Part shown: one piece after another, positions 27,320 through 36,665 of the stretch
How the letters are laid out: each line of letters begins with the position of its first letter
Numbering within the stretch: position 1 is the first letter of the stretch
Assembly: GCA_027307325.1 (NCBI GenBank)
Contig: DAHUXE010000063.1
Coordinates: 1-50,121 of the forward strand
Length of the DNA stretch: 50,121 nt
Direction of reading: 5' to 3'
Source of the DNA: Gammaproteobacteria bacterium
Lineage (GTDB): Bacteria > Pseudomonadota > Gammaproteobacteria > Steroidobacterales > Steroidobacteraceae
Program-made: the position numbers and the translations under genes
Notes under the pieces: model-generated
Database searches by the model: none
Seen by the model: the letters and a program-made list of their open reading frames with translations, nothing else
Told to the model about the DNA's origin: nothing

Positions 27320-27857
27320 GCGGCTCTCCTTCAGCCTCGGGCCAGGTCGCCTTGAGCGCGGCGCGCGCCCGCGCCAGGCGTGACATCACCGTGCCGATGG
27401 GCACGGCCGCCACTGCGGCAATCTCGCGGTAGCTCAGGTCCTCGAGCTCGCGTAACAGCAGCACCTCGCGCTGCTCCTCGGGCAAGGCGGCGATGAGCCG
27501 CGCGAGCGTGCGCCGCTCATCGCGCTCGATGGAGGCGCTCTCCGGGTCGGGCAGCGCGGCTCCGGCGCCGGCGGCCGGCCGCGTCTCGTGCTCCTCGGTG
27601 AGCGGCTCGCAGGCGCGCCGCCGCCGCTCGGCGAGCGCGGTCAGATGGCAGTTGCGCACGATCGAGAGCAGCCAGGGGCGCGCGTCGGGACCCCGCAGGG
27701 TGTCGAAGGCGCGGTACGCGCGCATGAACGCCTCCTGCGCGATGTCGTCGGCGTCGCCCGCAGAACGGCTGAGCCACCGCGCCAGCCGATGCGCGGCATC
27801 GAGGTGCGGCAGGACCAGCGCTTCGAAGCGACTGCGTTTGTCATCCACGCCTGACAC
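27306..27857 (-). CDS. ECF-type RNA polymerase sigma factor
   Basis: This 183-residue sigma factor has region 2 (AAHRLARWLSRSAGDADDIAQEAFMRAYRAFDTLRGPDARPWLLSIVRN) and region 4 (LPEEQREVLLLRELEDLSYREIAAVAAVPIGTVMSRLARARAAL). The track start is a GTG at 27857, but the predicted -10 element ends one base upstream, so the real start may be the in-frame GTG at 27848 on a nearly leaderless mRNA. It probably drives its own gene and the phosphoesterase-cupredoxin operon. Confidence 0.93.
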   Translation of the reverse strand: MSGVDDKRSRFEALVLPHLDAAHRLARWLSRSAGDADDIAQEAFMRAYRAFDTLRGPDARPWLLSIVRNCHLTALAERRRRACEPLTEEHETRPAAGAGAALPDPESASIERDERRTLARLIAALPEEQREVLLLRELEDLSYREIAAVAAVPIGTVMSRLARARAALKATWPEAEGEPRAVR

Positions 27858-27887
27858 AGACCGTGCGAGGGGTGAGTTTATTCCCGC
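27858..27887 (-). promoter_or_regulatory. ECF-type autoregulatory promoter
   Basis: On the minus strand GCGGGAATAAAC (27887-27876) is followed after 14 bp by GTCT (27861-27858). It is the only sequence in the 33-bp gap between folD and the sigma gene and matches the copy at 26497-26526 in both blocks and spacing. GGAAT/GTCT fits the general ECF -35/-10 form. Confidence 0.75.
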
Positions 27888-27890
27888 AAC

Positions 27891-28741
27891 TCAGGCCCGC
27901 AGCGTTGCGGCATCGACGGTATTGGAAAGGAGCATGGCGATGGTCATGGGACCCAGGCCCCCCGGCACCGGCGTGATCCACGCGGCACGCTCCGCGGCGC
28001 GCTCGAAGCCGACGTCGCCGACCAGCTTGCCGGAGGCGGTGCGGTTGATGCCGACGTCGAATACCGCCGCACCCGGACGCACCCATTCCCCGGGAATGAA
28101 CCCGGCCTTGCCGACCGCCGCGACCAGCACTTCGGCGCGCTCCACCTCGGCGCGCAGGTCGCGCGTTCCGGTATGGCACACGGTCACGGTCGAGCGCGCC
28201 AGCAGCAGCTCGAGCGCCATCGGCCGGCCGACGATGTTGGAGGCGCCGACGACGGTGGCGCGCAGGCCCGTGAGCGCGATGCCGTAAGCCTCCGCCAGCT
28301 TGATCACGCCGAACGGCGTGCACGGGCGCAGCCGCGGGCGCTTCTGCGCCAGCAGCCCCGTGTTGACCGGGTGGAAACCGTCGACGTCCTTGGCCGGATC
28401 GACCGCGTCCATCACACGGTCGGCGTTCACGCCCTTCGGCAGCGGCAGCTGGATGAGAATGCCGTCGACGCGCTCATCGTGATTGAGCGCGTGCACCAGC
28501 GCGAGAATCTGCGCTTCGGGAGTCGAGGCCGGCAGATCGTGCGCGAAGGATTCGATGCCGGCCTCGACCGAGGACTTGCGCTTGTTGCGCACGTAGACGC
28601 TCGAGGCCGGATCCTCGCCCACCTGCACCACCGCGAGCCCGGGCGCGCGCCCGTGCCGCGCCGCGAACCCGGCCGCACGCTGCGCAACGCCGGCACGCAC
28701 CCGCGCGGCCACCGCCTTGCCGTCGAGCAGGATGGCACCCA

Positions 28742-28742
<1 letters not shown>
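27891..28742 (-). CDS. folD: Bifunctional methylene-THF dehydrogenase/methenyl-THF cyclohydrolase
   Basis: This 283-residue protein starts at the ATG at 28742, sharing one base with the ahcY stop (TGATG); the longer track ORF is artefactual. YVRNKRKSSVEAGI carries the catalytic Tyr/Lys, and VDGILIQLPLP, KDVDGFHPVN, VVGASNIVGRPMA and TPVPGGLGPMT are the FolD signatures. It interconverts 5,10-methylene- and 10-formyl-tetrahydrofolate with NADP. Coupling to ahcY and metK links one-carbon supply with the methyl cycle. Confidence 0.97.
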
Positions 28743-30163
<1,421 letters not shown>

Positions 30164-30186
30164 ACTCGGTACTCCATGGTCAGAGC

Positions 30187-30275
30187 GAGCGCCGTGTTGT
30201 ATGACAGCGGCCGCCGAGCCTGGCAGGCGCGGTGGCACCCTTGCGTGCCGCCCGCCCGTCGCAACGCTCCTCGGC
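30187..30275 (-). promoter_or_regulatory. SAH riboswitch upstream of ahcY
   Basis: On the minus strand GCCGAGGAGCGTTGCGACGG (from 30275) pairs through GCCGAG with CTCGGC in GCCAGGCTCGGC (30218-30213). A downstream ACGGCGCTC (30195-30187) can form the pseudoknot with GAGCG. These conserved blocks and their order match the proteobacterial SAH riboswitch, which turns ahcY on when S-adenosylhomocysteine accumulates. The ahcY ATG follows 24 bp later, close enough for control of translation. Confidence 0.88.
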
Positions 30276-30286
30276 GTGCCGTGTGC

Positions 30287-30302
30287 GCCGCAGTGCTGCG
30301 GC
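30287..30302 (-). terminator. Hairpin after metK, ahead of the SAH riboswitch
   Basis: GCCGCAG-CA-CTGCGGC is an exact inverted repeat 12 bp past the metK stop. There is no U tract. It may weaken read-through from metK, leaving ahcY to its own riboswitch-controlled transcript. Confidence 0.4.
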
Positions 30303-30314
30303 TTGAATCTCACC

Positions 30315-31487
30315 TCAGGCGGCGCGTGCTCCCTTGGCCTCCTCGGCCAGCGTCGCCGCCCGATCGGTGCGCTCCCAGGTGAACTCCGGCTCGGTGCGGC
30401 CGAAGTGCCCGTAGGCGGCGGTCTTCTGGTAGATCGGGCGCACCAGATCCAGCATCTCGCGCAGCCCGTAGGGCGTCAGGTCGAAATGCTTGCGCACCAG
30501 CTGCGTCAGATGCTCGCGCGACAGACGCGAGGTGCAGAACGTCTCCACCATGATCGAGGTTGGCTCGGCCACCCCGATGGCGTACGACACCTGCACCTCG
30601 CAGCGCTCGGCCAGGCCCGCGGCGACGATGTTCTTGGCGACGTAGCGCGCCGCATAAGCCGCGGAGCGGTCGACCTTGGAGGGGTCCTTGCCGGAGAAGG
30701 CGCCGCCGCCGTGCCGCGCGTAGCCGCCGTAGGTGTCGACGATGATCTTGCGGCCAGTGAGCCCGCAGTCGCCGACCGGTCCGCCGATCACGAAGCGCCC
30801 GGTGGGGTTGATGTGGAAACGCGTGCGCTTGTCGACCCATTTCGCGGGCAGCACGGGCTTCAGGATCTCCTCCATCACCGCCTCGCGCAGCACCTTGGTC
30901 GACACCTCGTCGCTGTGCTGCGTCGACAGCACCACGGCCTCGAGGCCGACCGGCTCGTGGTCCTCGTAACGCAGCGTCACCTGGCTCTTGGCATCCGGGC
31001 GCAGCCAGGTGAGCTTGCCGGTCTTGCGCACCTGCGCCTGGCGCTTCACCAGGCGGTGCGCCAGCGTGATGGGCGCCGGCATCAGCACGTCGGTCTCGTT
31101 GGTGGCGTAGCCGAACATCAGCCCCTGGTCGCCGGCGCCCTGCTTGCGCTCGTCCTTGCGGTCGACGCCCTGGGCGATGTCCGGCGACTGCTTGCCGATG
31201 ATGTTGAGAACGCCGCAGCTCGCGCCGTCGAAGCCCATCTCCGAGGAGTCGTAGCCGATGTCGAGCACCGTCTTGCGCACCAGGGCCTCGACGTCGACCC
31301 AGGCGGAGGTCGTGACCTCGCCCGCCACGATGACCACCCCGGTCTTGACGAGCGTCTCGCAGGCGACGCGGCCGCGCGGGTCCTCCCCGATGATCGCATC
31401 GAGGACCGCATCCGAGATCTGATCTGCGACCTTGTCCGGATGGCCCTCGGAGACCGACTCGGAGGTGAAGACGTAAGCGTTCGACAT
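30315..31487 (-). CDS. metK: S-adenosylmethionine synthetase
   Basis: This 390-residue enzyme makes SAM from methionine and [59 protein letters not shown] and [24 protein letters not shown]-type signatures are all present and intact. The ATG lies 31 bp after the adenosine kinase stop. With adenosine kinase, ahcY and folD it forms a complete salvage loop for the methyl cycle, lacking only methionine synthase here. Confidence 0.98.
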   Translation of the reverse strand: MSNAYVFTSESVSEGHPDKVADQISDAVLDAIIGEDPRGRVACETLVKTGVVIVAGEVTTSAWVDVEALVRKTVLDIGYDSSEMGFDGASCGVLNIIGKQSPDIAQGVDRKDERKQGAGDQGLMFGYATNETDVLMPAPITLAHRLVKRQAQVRKTGKLTWLRPDAKSQVTLRYEDHEPVGLEAVVLSTQHSDEVSTKVLREAVMEEILKPVLPAKWVDKRTRFHINPTGRFVIGGPVGDCGLTGRKIIVDTYGGYARHGGGAFSGKDPSKVDRSAAYAARYVAKNIVAAGLAERCEVQVSYAIGVAEPTSIMVETFCTSRLSREHLTQLVRKHFDLTPYGLREMLDLVRPIYQKTAAYGHFGRTEPEFTWERTDRAATLAEEAKGARAA

Positions 31488-31518
31488 CTGCTTTCCTGTG
31501 GGCGCCGTGGGAAAGTAA

Positions 31519-32496
31519 TCAGTTTAACCCAGGTCGGCCGGCTCCTGCTGCCGCCATGACTTCCGCGAGCCGCTGCTCGAACCCCGCACGCGTGAACTGG
31601 TGGTTCTGCGTGCCGCGCGACTCGATCTTGATGGCCCCCATGAGCGAGGCAATATGTCCGGTGGTGCGCCAGTCGAGGCCGTGCAGCAGGCCATGGATGA
31701 GGCCGGCGCGGTAGGCATCGCCGCAGCCGGTGGGATCGGTGACGGCGCGCACTGGTGCGCTCGGGATCTCGATCACTCCGTCGCGCGTATGGATCGTCGA
31801 GCCGGCGGCGCCGTGCGTGACTATCAGTGCGGCGAGCCGCCCGGCGAGCTCGCCGGCCGTCCAGCCGGTCTTCTGCTGCACGAGCTGCCATTCGTAGTCG
31901 TTCAGCGTCACCCACTTCGCCTGGGCGACGAAGCGCTCGAGATCCTCGCCGCCGAACATGGGCAGCCCCTGCCCGGGATCGAAGATGAAGGGAATGCCCG
32001 CCGCCGCAAACTGCTCGGCGTGCCGGATCATGCCCTCGCGCCCGTCGGGGGCCACGATGCCGATGGCCACGTCGCGCGCGTCGGCCACCTGGTTGAGGTG
32101 CGAGTGCTGCATGGCACCGGGGTGAAACGCCGTGATCTGGTTGTCATCGAGGTCGGTGGTGATGAAGGCCTGGGCGGTGAGCTCGGAGTCGACGGTACGC
32201 ACGTGATCGACCGGCACCCCCGACTTCTTCAGCCACTCGTAGTAGGGGCCGAAGTCGCGCCCGACGGTCGCCATCGGGTAGCCGCGGTCGCCGAGCAGCG
32301 CAAGGTTGTAGGCGATGTTGCCGGCACAGCCGCCGTACTCGCGGCGCAGCTGCGGCACCAGGAACGAGACACTCAGCATGTGGATCCTGTCGGGAAGGAT
32401 GTGGTTGGCGAAGCGGTCGCCGAACACCATGATGGTGTCGTAGGCGAGCGAGCCGCAGATCAGCGCCCGGCCCCGGGCCGGGGACGTCACGTTCAT
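31519..32496 (-). CDS. Adenosine kinase, PfkB family
   Basis: This 325-residue sugar-kinase-fold protein starts at the ATG at 32496; the track ORF runs further into fdhD by chance. [19 protein letters not shown] is the PfkB N-terminal signature, and [18 protein letters not shown] holds the anion hole and catalytic Asp. Placement directly upstream of metK and ahcY fits a role in phosphorylating the adenosine released by AhcY, which pulls that reversible reaction forward. Ribokinase-like activity on another nucleoside is the alternative. Confidence 0.88.
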   Translation of the reverse strand: MNVTSPARGRALICGSLAYDTIMVFGDRFANHILPDRIHMLSVSFLVPQLRREYGGCAGNIAYNLALLGDRGYPMATVGRDFGPYYEWLKKSGVPVDHVRTVDSELTAQAFITTDLDDNQITAFHPGAMQHSHLNQVADARDVAIGIVAPDGREGMIRHAEQFAAAGIPFIFDPGQGLPMFGGEDLERFVAQAKWVTLNDYEWQLVQQKTGWTAGELAGRLAALIVTHGAAGSTIHTRDGVIEIPSAPVRAVTDPTGCGDAYRAGLIHGLLHGLDWRTTGHIASLMGAIKIESRGTQNHQFTRAGFEQRLAEVMAAAGAGRPGLN

Positions 32497-32501
32497 GGTT
32501 T

Positions 32502-33323
32502 CTATGGCTTCAACCGCTGTGGGTGCGCGTAGACCACATGCCGGTCGCGCCGCGCGAAGGCGACCAGCGTGATGCCAGAGCGCTCGGCGAGGCGCACGGC
32601 GAAGGCCGTGGGCGCCGACAGCGCCGCGAGAAACGGAATTCCGACGGTGGCGCACTTCTGCACCAGCTCGTAGCTCGCGCGGCTGGTCATCAACATCCAG
32701 CCACCCCCCAAGTCGGCGCCACTGCGAGTGAGTGCGCCGATCGCCTTGTCGAGCGCGTTGTGCCGGCCGACATCCTCGCGCACCAGTTGAATCCCCTGCC
32801 CCGGAACCACCCACGCGGCCGCGTGCACGCTGCCGGTGCGGGCGTTGATCGGCTGCATACCGCCGAGCTGCTCGATTGCGGCATGGAGCTCCGCGCTCGT
32901 CACCTCGGTGCCACGCGGAGCGGGGCCGGTCTCGCGAATGGCGTCGGCGGCGGTCTCCGCGCCGCACAGGCCGCAGCCGGTGCGACCGGTGAGATTGCGC
33001 CGGCGCTGCAGCAGCTGCGTGAAGCGCTCCCAGGCGACCGTGACGTGCACATCGACCGACTCGGCGCCGCGGCGCACCTCGACGCCGCGGATCTCGTCGG
33101 CACGCGCCACCAGGGCCTCGCTCAAAGTGAAGCCGGTGGCGAAGTCCTCGAGATCGGCCGGCGTCGCGAGCATCACGACGTGCGGCACTTCGTGATAGAC
33201 GAGCGCCACCGGCCGTTCCTCGGCCACCTGGTCCGTGGCATGCTCGGTCGCACCACGCACCCAGCGGTCGACACTGACCTCGGCGCTCACCGGGGCGGCG
33301 GCTTCCGCGGGCTCGGCGCTCAC
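32502..33323 (-). CDS. fdhD: Formate dehydrogenase accessory sulfurtransferase FdhD
   Basis: This 273-residue protein starts at the GTG at 33323. The conserved pair GRTGCGLCG carries the CxxC that moves sulfur from a cysteine desulfurase to the bis-MGD cofactor. VGRHNALDKAIGA and SRASYELVQKCATVGIPFLAALSAPTAFAV are diagnostic. An ATG at 33458 in frame would add 45 atypical residues. It supports the formate dehydrogenase encoded about 9 kb downstream. The adenosine kinase gene starts 5 bp after its stop. Confidence 0.93.
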   Translation of the reverse strand: MSAEPAEAAAPVSAEVSVDRWVRGATEHATDQVAEERPVALVYHEVPHVVMLATPADLEDFATGFTLSEALVARADEIRGVEVRRGAESVDVHVTVAWERFTQLLQRRRNLTGRTGCGLCGAETAADAIRETGPAPRGTEVTSAELHAAIEQLGGMQPINARTGSVHAAAWVVPGQGIQLVREDVGRHNALDKAIGALTRSGADLGGGWMLMTSRASYELVQKCATVGIPFLAALSAPTAFAVRLAERSGITLVAFARRDRHVVYAHPQRLKP

Positions 33324-33476
33324 GGAGTCACGGGGGTCTTCCCCCCGGAAACGATGCGCCGCACGGTCGTGCTGTCGCCCGGATTCAACGTCTGCATAAT
33401 TGAGACCGCCAGTATACGTCCGCCATCCGCAGGACGCCCTATAGGCCTTAGTCCGCATGGTTGAGCAGAAGCAAAC

Positions 33477-34283
33477 TTGAACGGCGCACCCAGGCAGCTC
33501 GCCGCACCGCGACGCGTATGTGCCTGCGCGCTGGCGCTGCTCGCGCCGCAGGCGGCAAGCGCGCAGGCCGAGCCCGGCCTGCTCGGCGGCAGTCTCGCCG
33601 CTACCAGCGACTACATCTACCGCGGCGCGTCCCAAAGCGACGGCCACGGCGCGGTGCAGGCGGACCTGCACGCGAGCAGCCCGGCGGGGACGTTTGCCGG
33701 CATCTGGGCCTCGACGCGGGACAAGAGCCTGCAGCCGGGCACCGATGCGCAGCTACAGGTCTACCTCGGCCAGCACTTCAACCTGAGCGGCGACTGGAGC
33801 GCCACGGTGAGCGGTCGCGCCGACTATTTCGTCGGCGGGCCTGCGCACCACTCGGATGACTATGAGGAGATCTCCGCCGCCCTGAGCTGGCTCGACCGCT
33901 ACACCGTGTCTTTCACCGCCATCCCCAACGCGGTGCGTTATTCGACCGTGGTGTACCAGTACCAGGGGTACCCGCTGGAGTACTACGAGGTGTACCGCAG
34001 CCGCGCGCTCGTGGCGGATGCGTCCGGTCAGTGGCTGCTGCTTGATCGGCTCTTGGGCGGCGGGCTCTATCTCACGGCGGCGGTCGGTTACTACTACGCG
34101 AGCCGGCCCGATCACCGCCCGGCGCCGGCGGTCGACTACCTCTACGGCAACGCGGGACTTGCTCTCGAGTGGCGGCGCTGGCGCGTCGACCTCGGATATT
34201 TCGCGGCCCAGCGGCAGGCCAACGAGCTCTTCCCCTACCCGGTCGCGAAGCGCCTCGCCGGCACGGTCAGCTGGCAGTTCTGA
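33477..34283 (+). CDS. TorF-family putative porin
   Basis: This 268-residue outer-membrane protein has a signal peptide (VCACALALLAPQAASAQA) and the family opening GSLAATSDYIYRGASQSDGHGAVQADL. Alternating aromatic strands run to a terminal VSWQF, the C-terminal Phe expected for barrel insertion. The only usable start in frame is TTG at 33477, divergent from fdhD. It could pass small anions such as formate or molybdate, by context only. Confidence 0.82.
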   Translation: MNGAPRQLAAPRRVCACALALLAPQAASAQAEPGLLGGSLAATSDYIYRGASQSDGHGAVQADLHASSPAGTFAGIWASTRDKSLQPGTDAQLQVYLGQHFNLSGDWSATVSGRADYFVGGPAHHSDDYEEISAALSWLDRYTVSFTAIPNAVRYSTVVYQYQGYPLEYYEVYRSRALVADASGQWLLLDRLLGGGLYLTAAVGYYYASRPDHRPAPAVDYLYGNAGLALEWRRWRVDLGYFAAQRQANELFPYPVAKRLAGTVSWQF

Positions 34284-34291
34284 AGTCGCGG

Positions 34292-35449
34292 CTACAGGCG
34301 CAGCCAGCCGCGCCGCAGGATGAATGCGAGCCCGAGGCCCACCAGGAACGCGACGCCGACGTTCCACATGGAGAAGGCGGCGACCGCGAGCGTGATGAAT
34401 CGCTCGCCCTTTTGCCTGCTGAAGTCACACGAGCCGAGCGCGAGCTGCGCGCCGGTGAGGAACAGGATCACGCCGAGCACCGGTCGCGCGAAGAGTCCGA
34501 GGAGAGCGCTCACCGAGCCGCTGAAGAAGAACGCCAGCGCGACCAGCAGTGTCCCGAGGATGATCGGCGCGCCGCCGGTGCGTGCGCCGAAGGCGATGTG
34601 CCCGGCCATGCCGCCCGCGCCGTGACACATGGGGACTCCGCCGAGCGCTGCGCTCGCGAGGTTCATGAGCCCGGTCGAGATCGCGAGCGTGTTCTCGCTC
34701 ACGGCCTTGTCGGGGAACAGCCGGTTATTTTCCTCGCGGATCGCGATGATGGCGTTGCCGAGAGTCAGGGGCAGCTGCGGCAGCGCCAGGAACGTGGTGC
34801 CGATCAGCAGGTCATGCCAGGTGACGCCGCGGAGCGCGAAGTCCGGCAGCCGCAGCGTCGGCCGCGCGGCCAGGAGATTTTGCAGCAGCCCGGGATTGCG
34901 CAGCGATCCGCAGACGACGCCGAAAAGCAGCAGCAGGAACATCGCGGGCAGGCCGCGGTTGCTGAGCAGCAGCACCGTGCCTAAGAGCCCCACGGCGGCG
35001 ATGATCCAGCCGTCGCTCATGGTTCGGACTCCCTGGAGCATGAAGCCCATGCCGAGTCCGAGCACGATGCCGACAACTACGAAGCGCGGCACGAGGCGGG
35101 CGAGGTACCGGGCCGTGCCGGTGAGCCCCAGGCCGAGCCAGACGATGCCCGTCGCGAGGCTCGCGCCGCAGACCGTCGCCGCGGTGATGGTGGCGGTCTG
35201 CGCGGCCTGGGTGGCCGCTACGGCGCCGATCGCCTTCATGGGCTGAACCGGGAAAGGAGTCTGATAGTAGAGGCCGCAGGCGATCATCGCCGCGCCGAAC
35301 GAAAGCAGTATGCCGAACGGGTCGACCTTCACCACGGCGATATAGGCGACCACGAAGGGAATGAAGGTCCCCAGGTCGCCGAACGACCCGGCCCACTCCA
35401 TGCGATCGAAGCGTATCAACTGTGCGCGGGCCTCGGGCAGTGCCTCCAC
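34292..35449 (-). CDS. MOT1-family molybdate/sulfate transporter
   Basis: This 385-residue membrane protein has about eleven helices and the MOT1/SLC26-like signatures: RFDRMEWAGSFGDLGTFIPFVVAY, PFPVQPMKAIGAVA and ALPQLPLTLGNAIIA. MOT1 proteins are high-affinity molybdate transporters in plants and bacteria. The GTG at 35449 overlaps the ModE-like regulator by 34 bp; an ATG at 35401 would cut into the conserved N-terminus. Co-transcription with a ModE-type regulator and nearby moeA, mobA and formate dehydrogenase support molybdate or tungstate as substrate. Confidence 0.87.
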   Translation of the reverse strand: MEALPEARAQLIRFDRMEWAGSFGDLGTFIPFVVAYIAVVKVDPFGILLSFGAAMIACGLYYQTPFPVQPMKAIGAVAATQAAQTATITAATVCGASLATGIVWLGLGLTGTARYLARLVPRFVVVGIVLGLGMGFMLQGVRTMSDGWIIAAVGLLGTVLLLSNRGLPAMFLLLLFGVVCGSLRNPGLLQNLLAARPTLRLPDFALRGVTWHDLLIGTTFLALPQLPLTLGNAIIAIREENNRLFPDKAVSENTLAISTGLMNLASAALGGVPMCHGAGGMAGHIAFGARTGGAPIILGTLLVALAFFFSGSVSALLGLFARPVLGVILFLTGAQLALGSCDFSRQKGERFITLAVAAFSMWNVGVAFLVGLGLAFILRRGWLRL

Positions 35450-36600
35450 CAGGGTAGCGCGTCCTCGATCACCAGGAGACTCCCCGCCGCCGTGGCCGGC
35501 TGGTAACCGGGGAGGCTGGCGAGAATCTCGCGCCAGCGGGGACCGGCGAGCACCTCGCGCAGCCGCTCAACCGCCGGGTGCTGCAGGCTGGCATCGAGGC
35601 AGGCGAGGAAATAGTTCTCTTCCACGAGCGGCACGAAATGCAGCCCGAACTGCAGCGCCGCCGCCTCGACGCCGACACCGGCATCCGCCACGCCGCTCGC
35701 TACGCACAGGGCCACAGCGCCGTGCGAGTGCTCGATGTGCCCGGCATAGCCCGCCAGGGCCTCGGCCGCGATGCCGTGCTCGCTCATGAGATGGTCGATG
35801 AGCATCCGGGTGCCGGATCCGCCCTGGCGGTTGACGAAGCGCAGCCGCCGCGCCACGAGGTCGGGAAAGGTGCGCACCGCGACCGCGTGCTCGCGGCGCA
35901 GCATCACCCCCTGCATGCGGCGCGAGCAGGCGATCAGCTGATGCAGGCCGGGCTTGAGCAGCGGCTTCAGCGCGCGGGCGAAGACGGGAGCCGCGCCGCG
36001 CAGCGGCGGCACGTGAAAGCCCGCCACCTGGCACTCGCCGGAATTCAGCGCGCGCAGCGCCTCGACGCTCCCCTGAAAGCCGAGGTCGAGGTGCAAATCG
36101 GAGCTCACCGCGACGTGCTTCTGCAGCACCGGCAGGGCCAGGTCGTGGCTGGCCCGGACGCTGAGCAGCTGATGGCGCTCGTCGTGAGCGTCGCGCAGCA
36201 CACGCCCGAGATCGGCACGCAGCGTCTCGATCTCGGGCTGCATGCGCAGGCGCACCCGCCGCTCGGCCCACAACAGCTTGAGCGCGAAAGGGGTCGCTCG
36301 TGCGCGGCGCCCCTGCGCCCAGTCGATCAACGGCTCACGGAGTACTCGCTCCCACCTGCGCAGCGAGTCCCAGACGTAGCGATAGGACATGCCGAGGGTG
36401 CGCGCGGCATGGCGTATCGAGCCCGCCTCGACCACCGCCGCCAGCAGCTCGAACAGCGGGTTGCCGAGCGTGGCGCCATGCTGCTCGTCGCCTTCGTAGG
36501 AGTAGCGCAGGTGTACGCGCGGCGCCGCAGGCTCCTCGCGGTCTGCGTCGGCCACGGGGGAAACCGCCTGCGGCGCTGCCGCGACCTTATCGGGCTGCAT
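35416..36600 (-). CDS. ModE-like regulator with periplasmic-binding-protein-like sensor domain
   Basis: This 394-residue protein has a ModE-type winged helix at about residues 45-110 (LFELLAAVVEAGSIRHAARTLGMSYRYVWDSLRRWER) joined to a ~230-residue domain like an oxyanion-binding protein (RASHDLALPVLQKHV, FVNRQGGSGTRMLIDHLM, HSHGAVALCVASGVADAGVGVEAAA). In relatives this domain senses molybdate, tungstate or a cofactor precursor in the cytosol. It is the first gene of a unit with the MOT1 transporter. Targets probably include the divergent or nearby cofactor genes; I could not find a clear ModE box. Confidence 0.88.
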   Translation of the reverse strand: MQPDKVAAAPQAVSPVADADREEPAAPRVHLRYSYEGDEQHGATLGNPLFELLAAVVEAGSIRHAARTLGMSYRYVWDSLRRWERVLREPLIDWAQGRRARATPFALKLLWAERRVRLRMQPEIETLRADLGRVLRDAHDERHQLLSVRASHDLALPVLQKHVAVSSDLHLDLGFQGSVEALRALNSGECQVAGFHVPPLRGAAPVFARALKPLLKPGLHQLIACSRRMQGVMLRREHAVAVRTFPDLVARRLRFVNRQGGSGTRMLIDHLMSEHGIAAEALAGYAGHIEHSHGAVALCVASGVADAGVGVEAAALQFGLHFVPLVEENYFLACLDASLQHPAVERLREVLAGPRWREILASLPGYQPATAAGSLLVIEDALPWWRHCPRPAHS

Positions 36601-36665
36601 CGGCGCACTCTAGCGTGTTCGCGCCGGCGCCGCAGCAGGGCGGACCTTGTTCGGGAAAGATGCTG

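Noticed and set aside
33324-33476. Molybdenum cofactor riboswitch before fdhD
   Set aside because: The leader hairpin does not show the conserved blocks of that riboswitch class.
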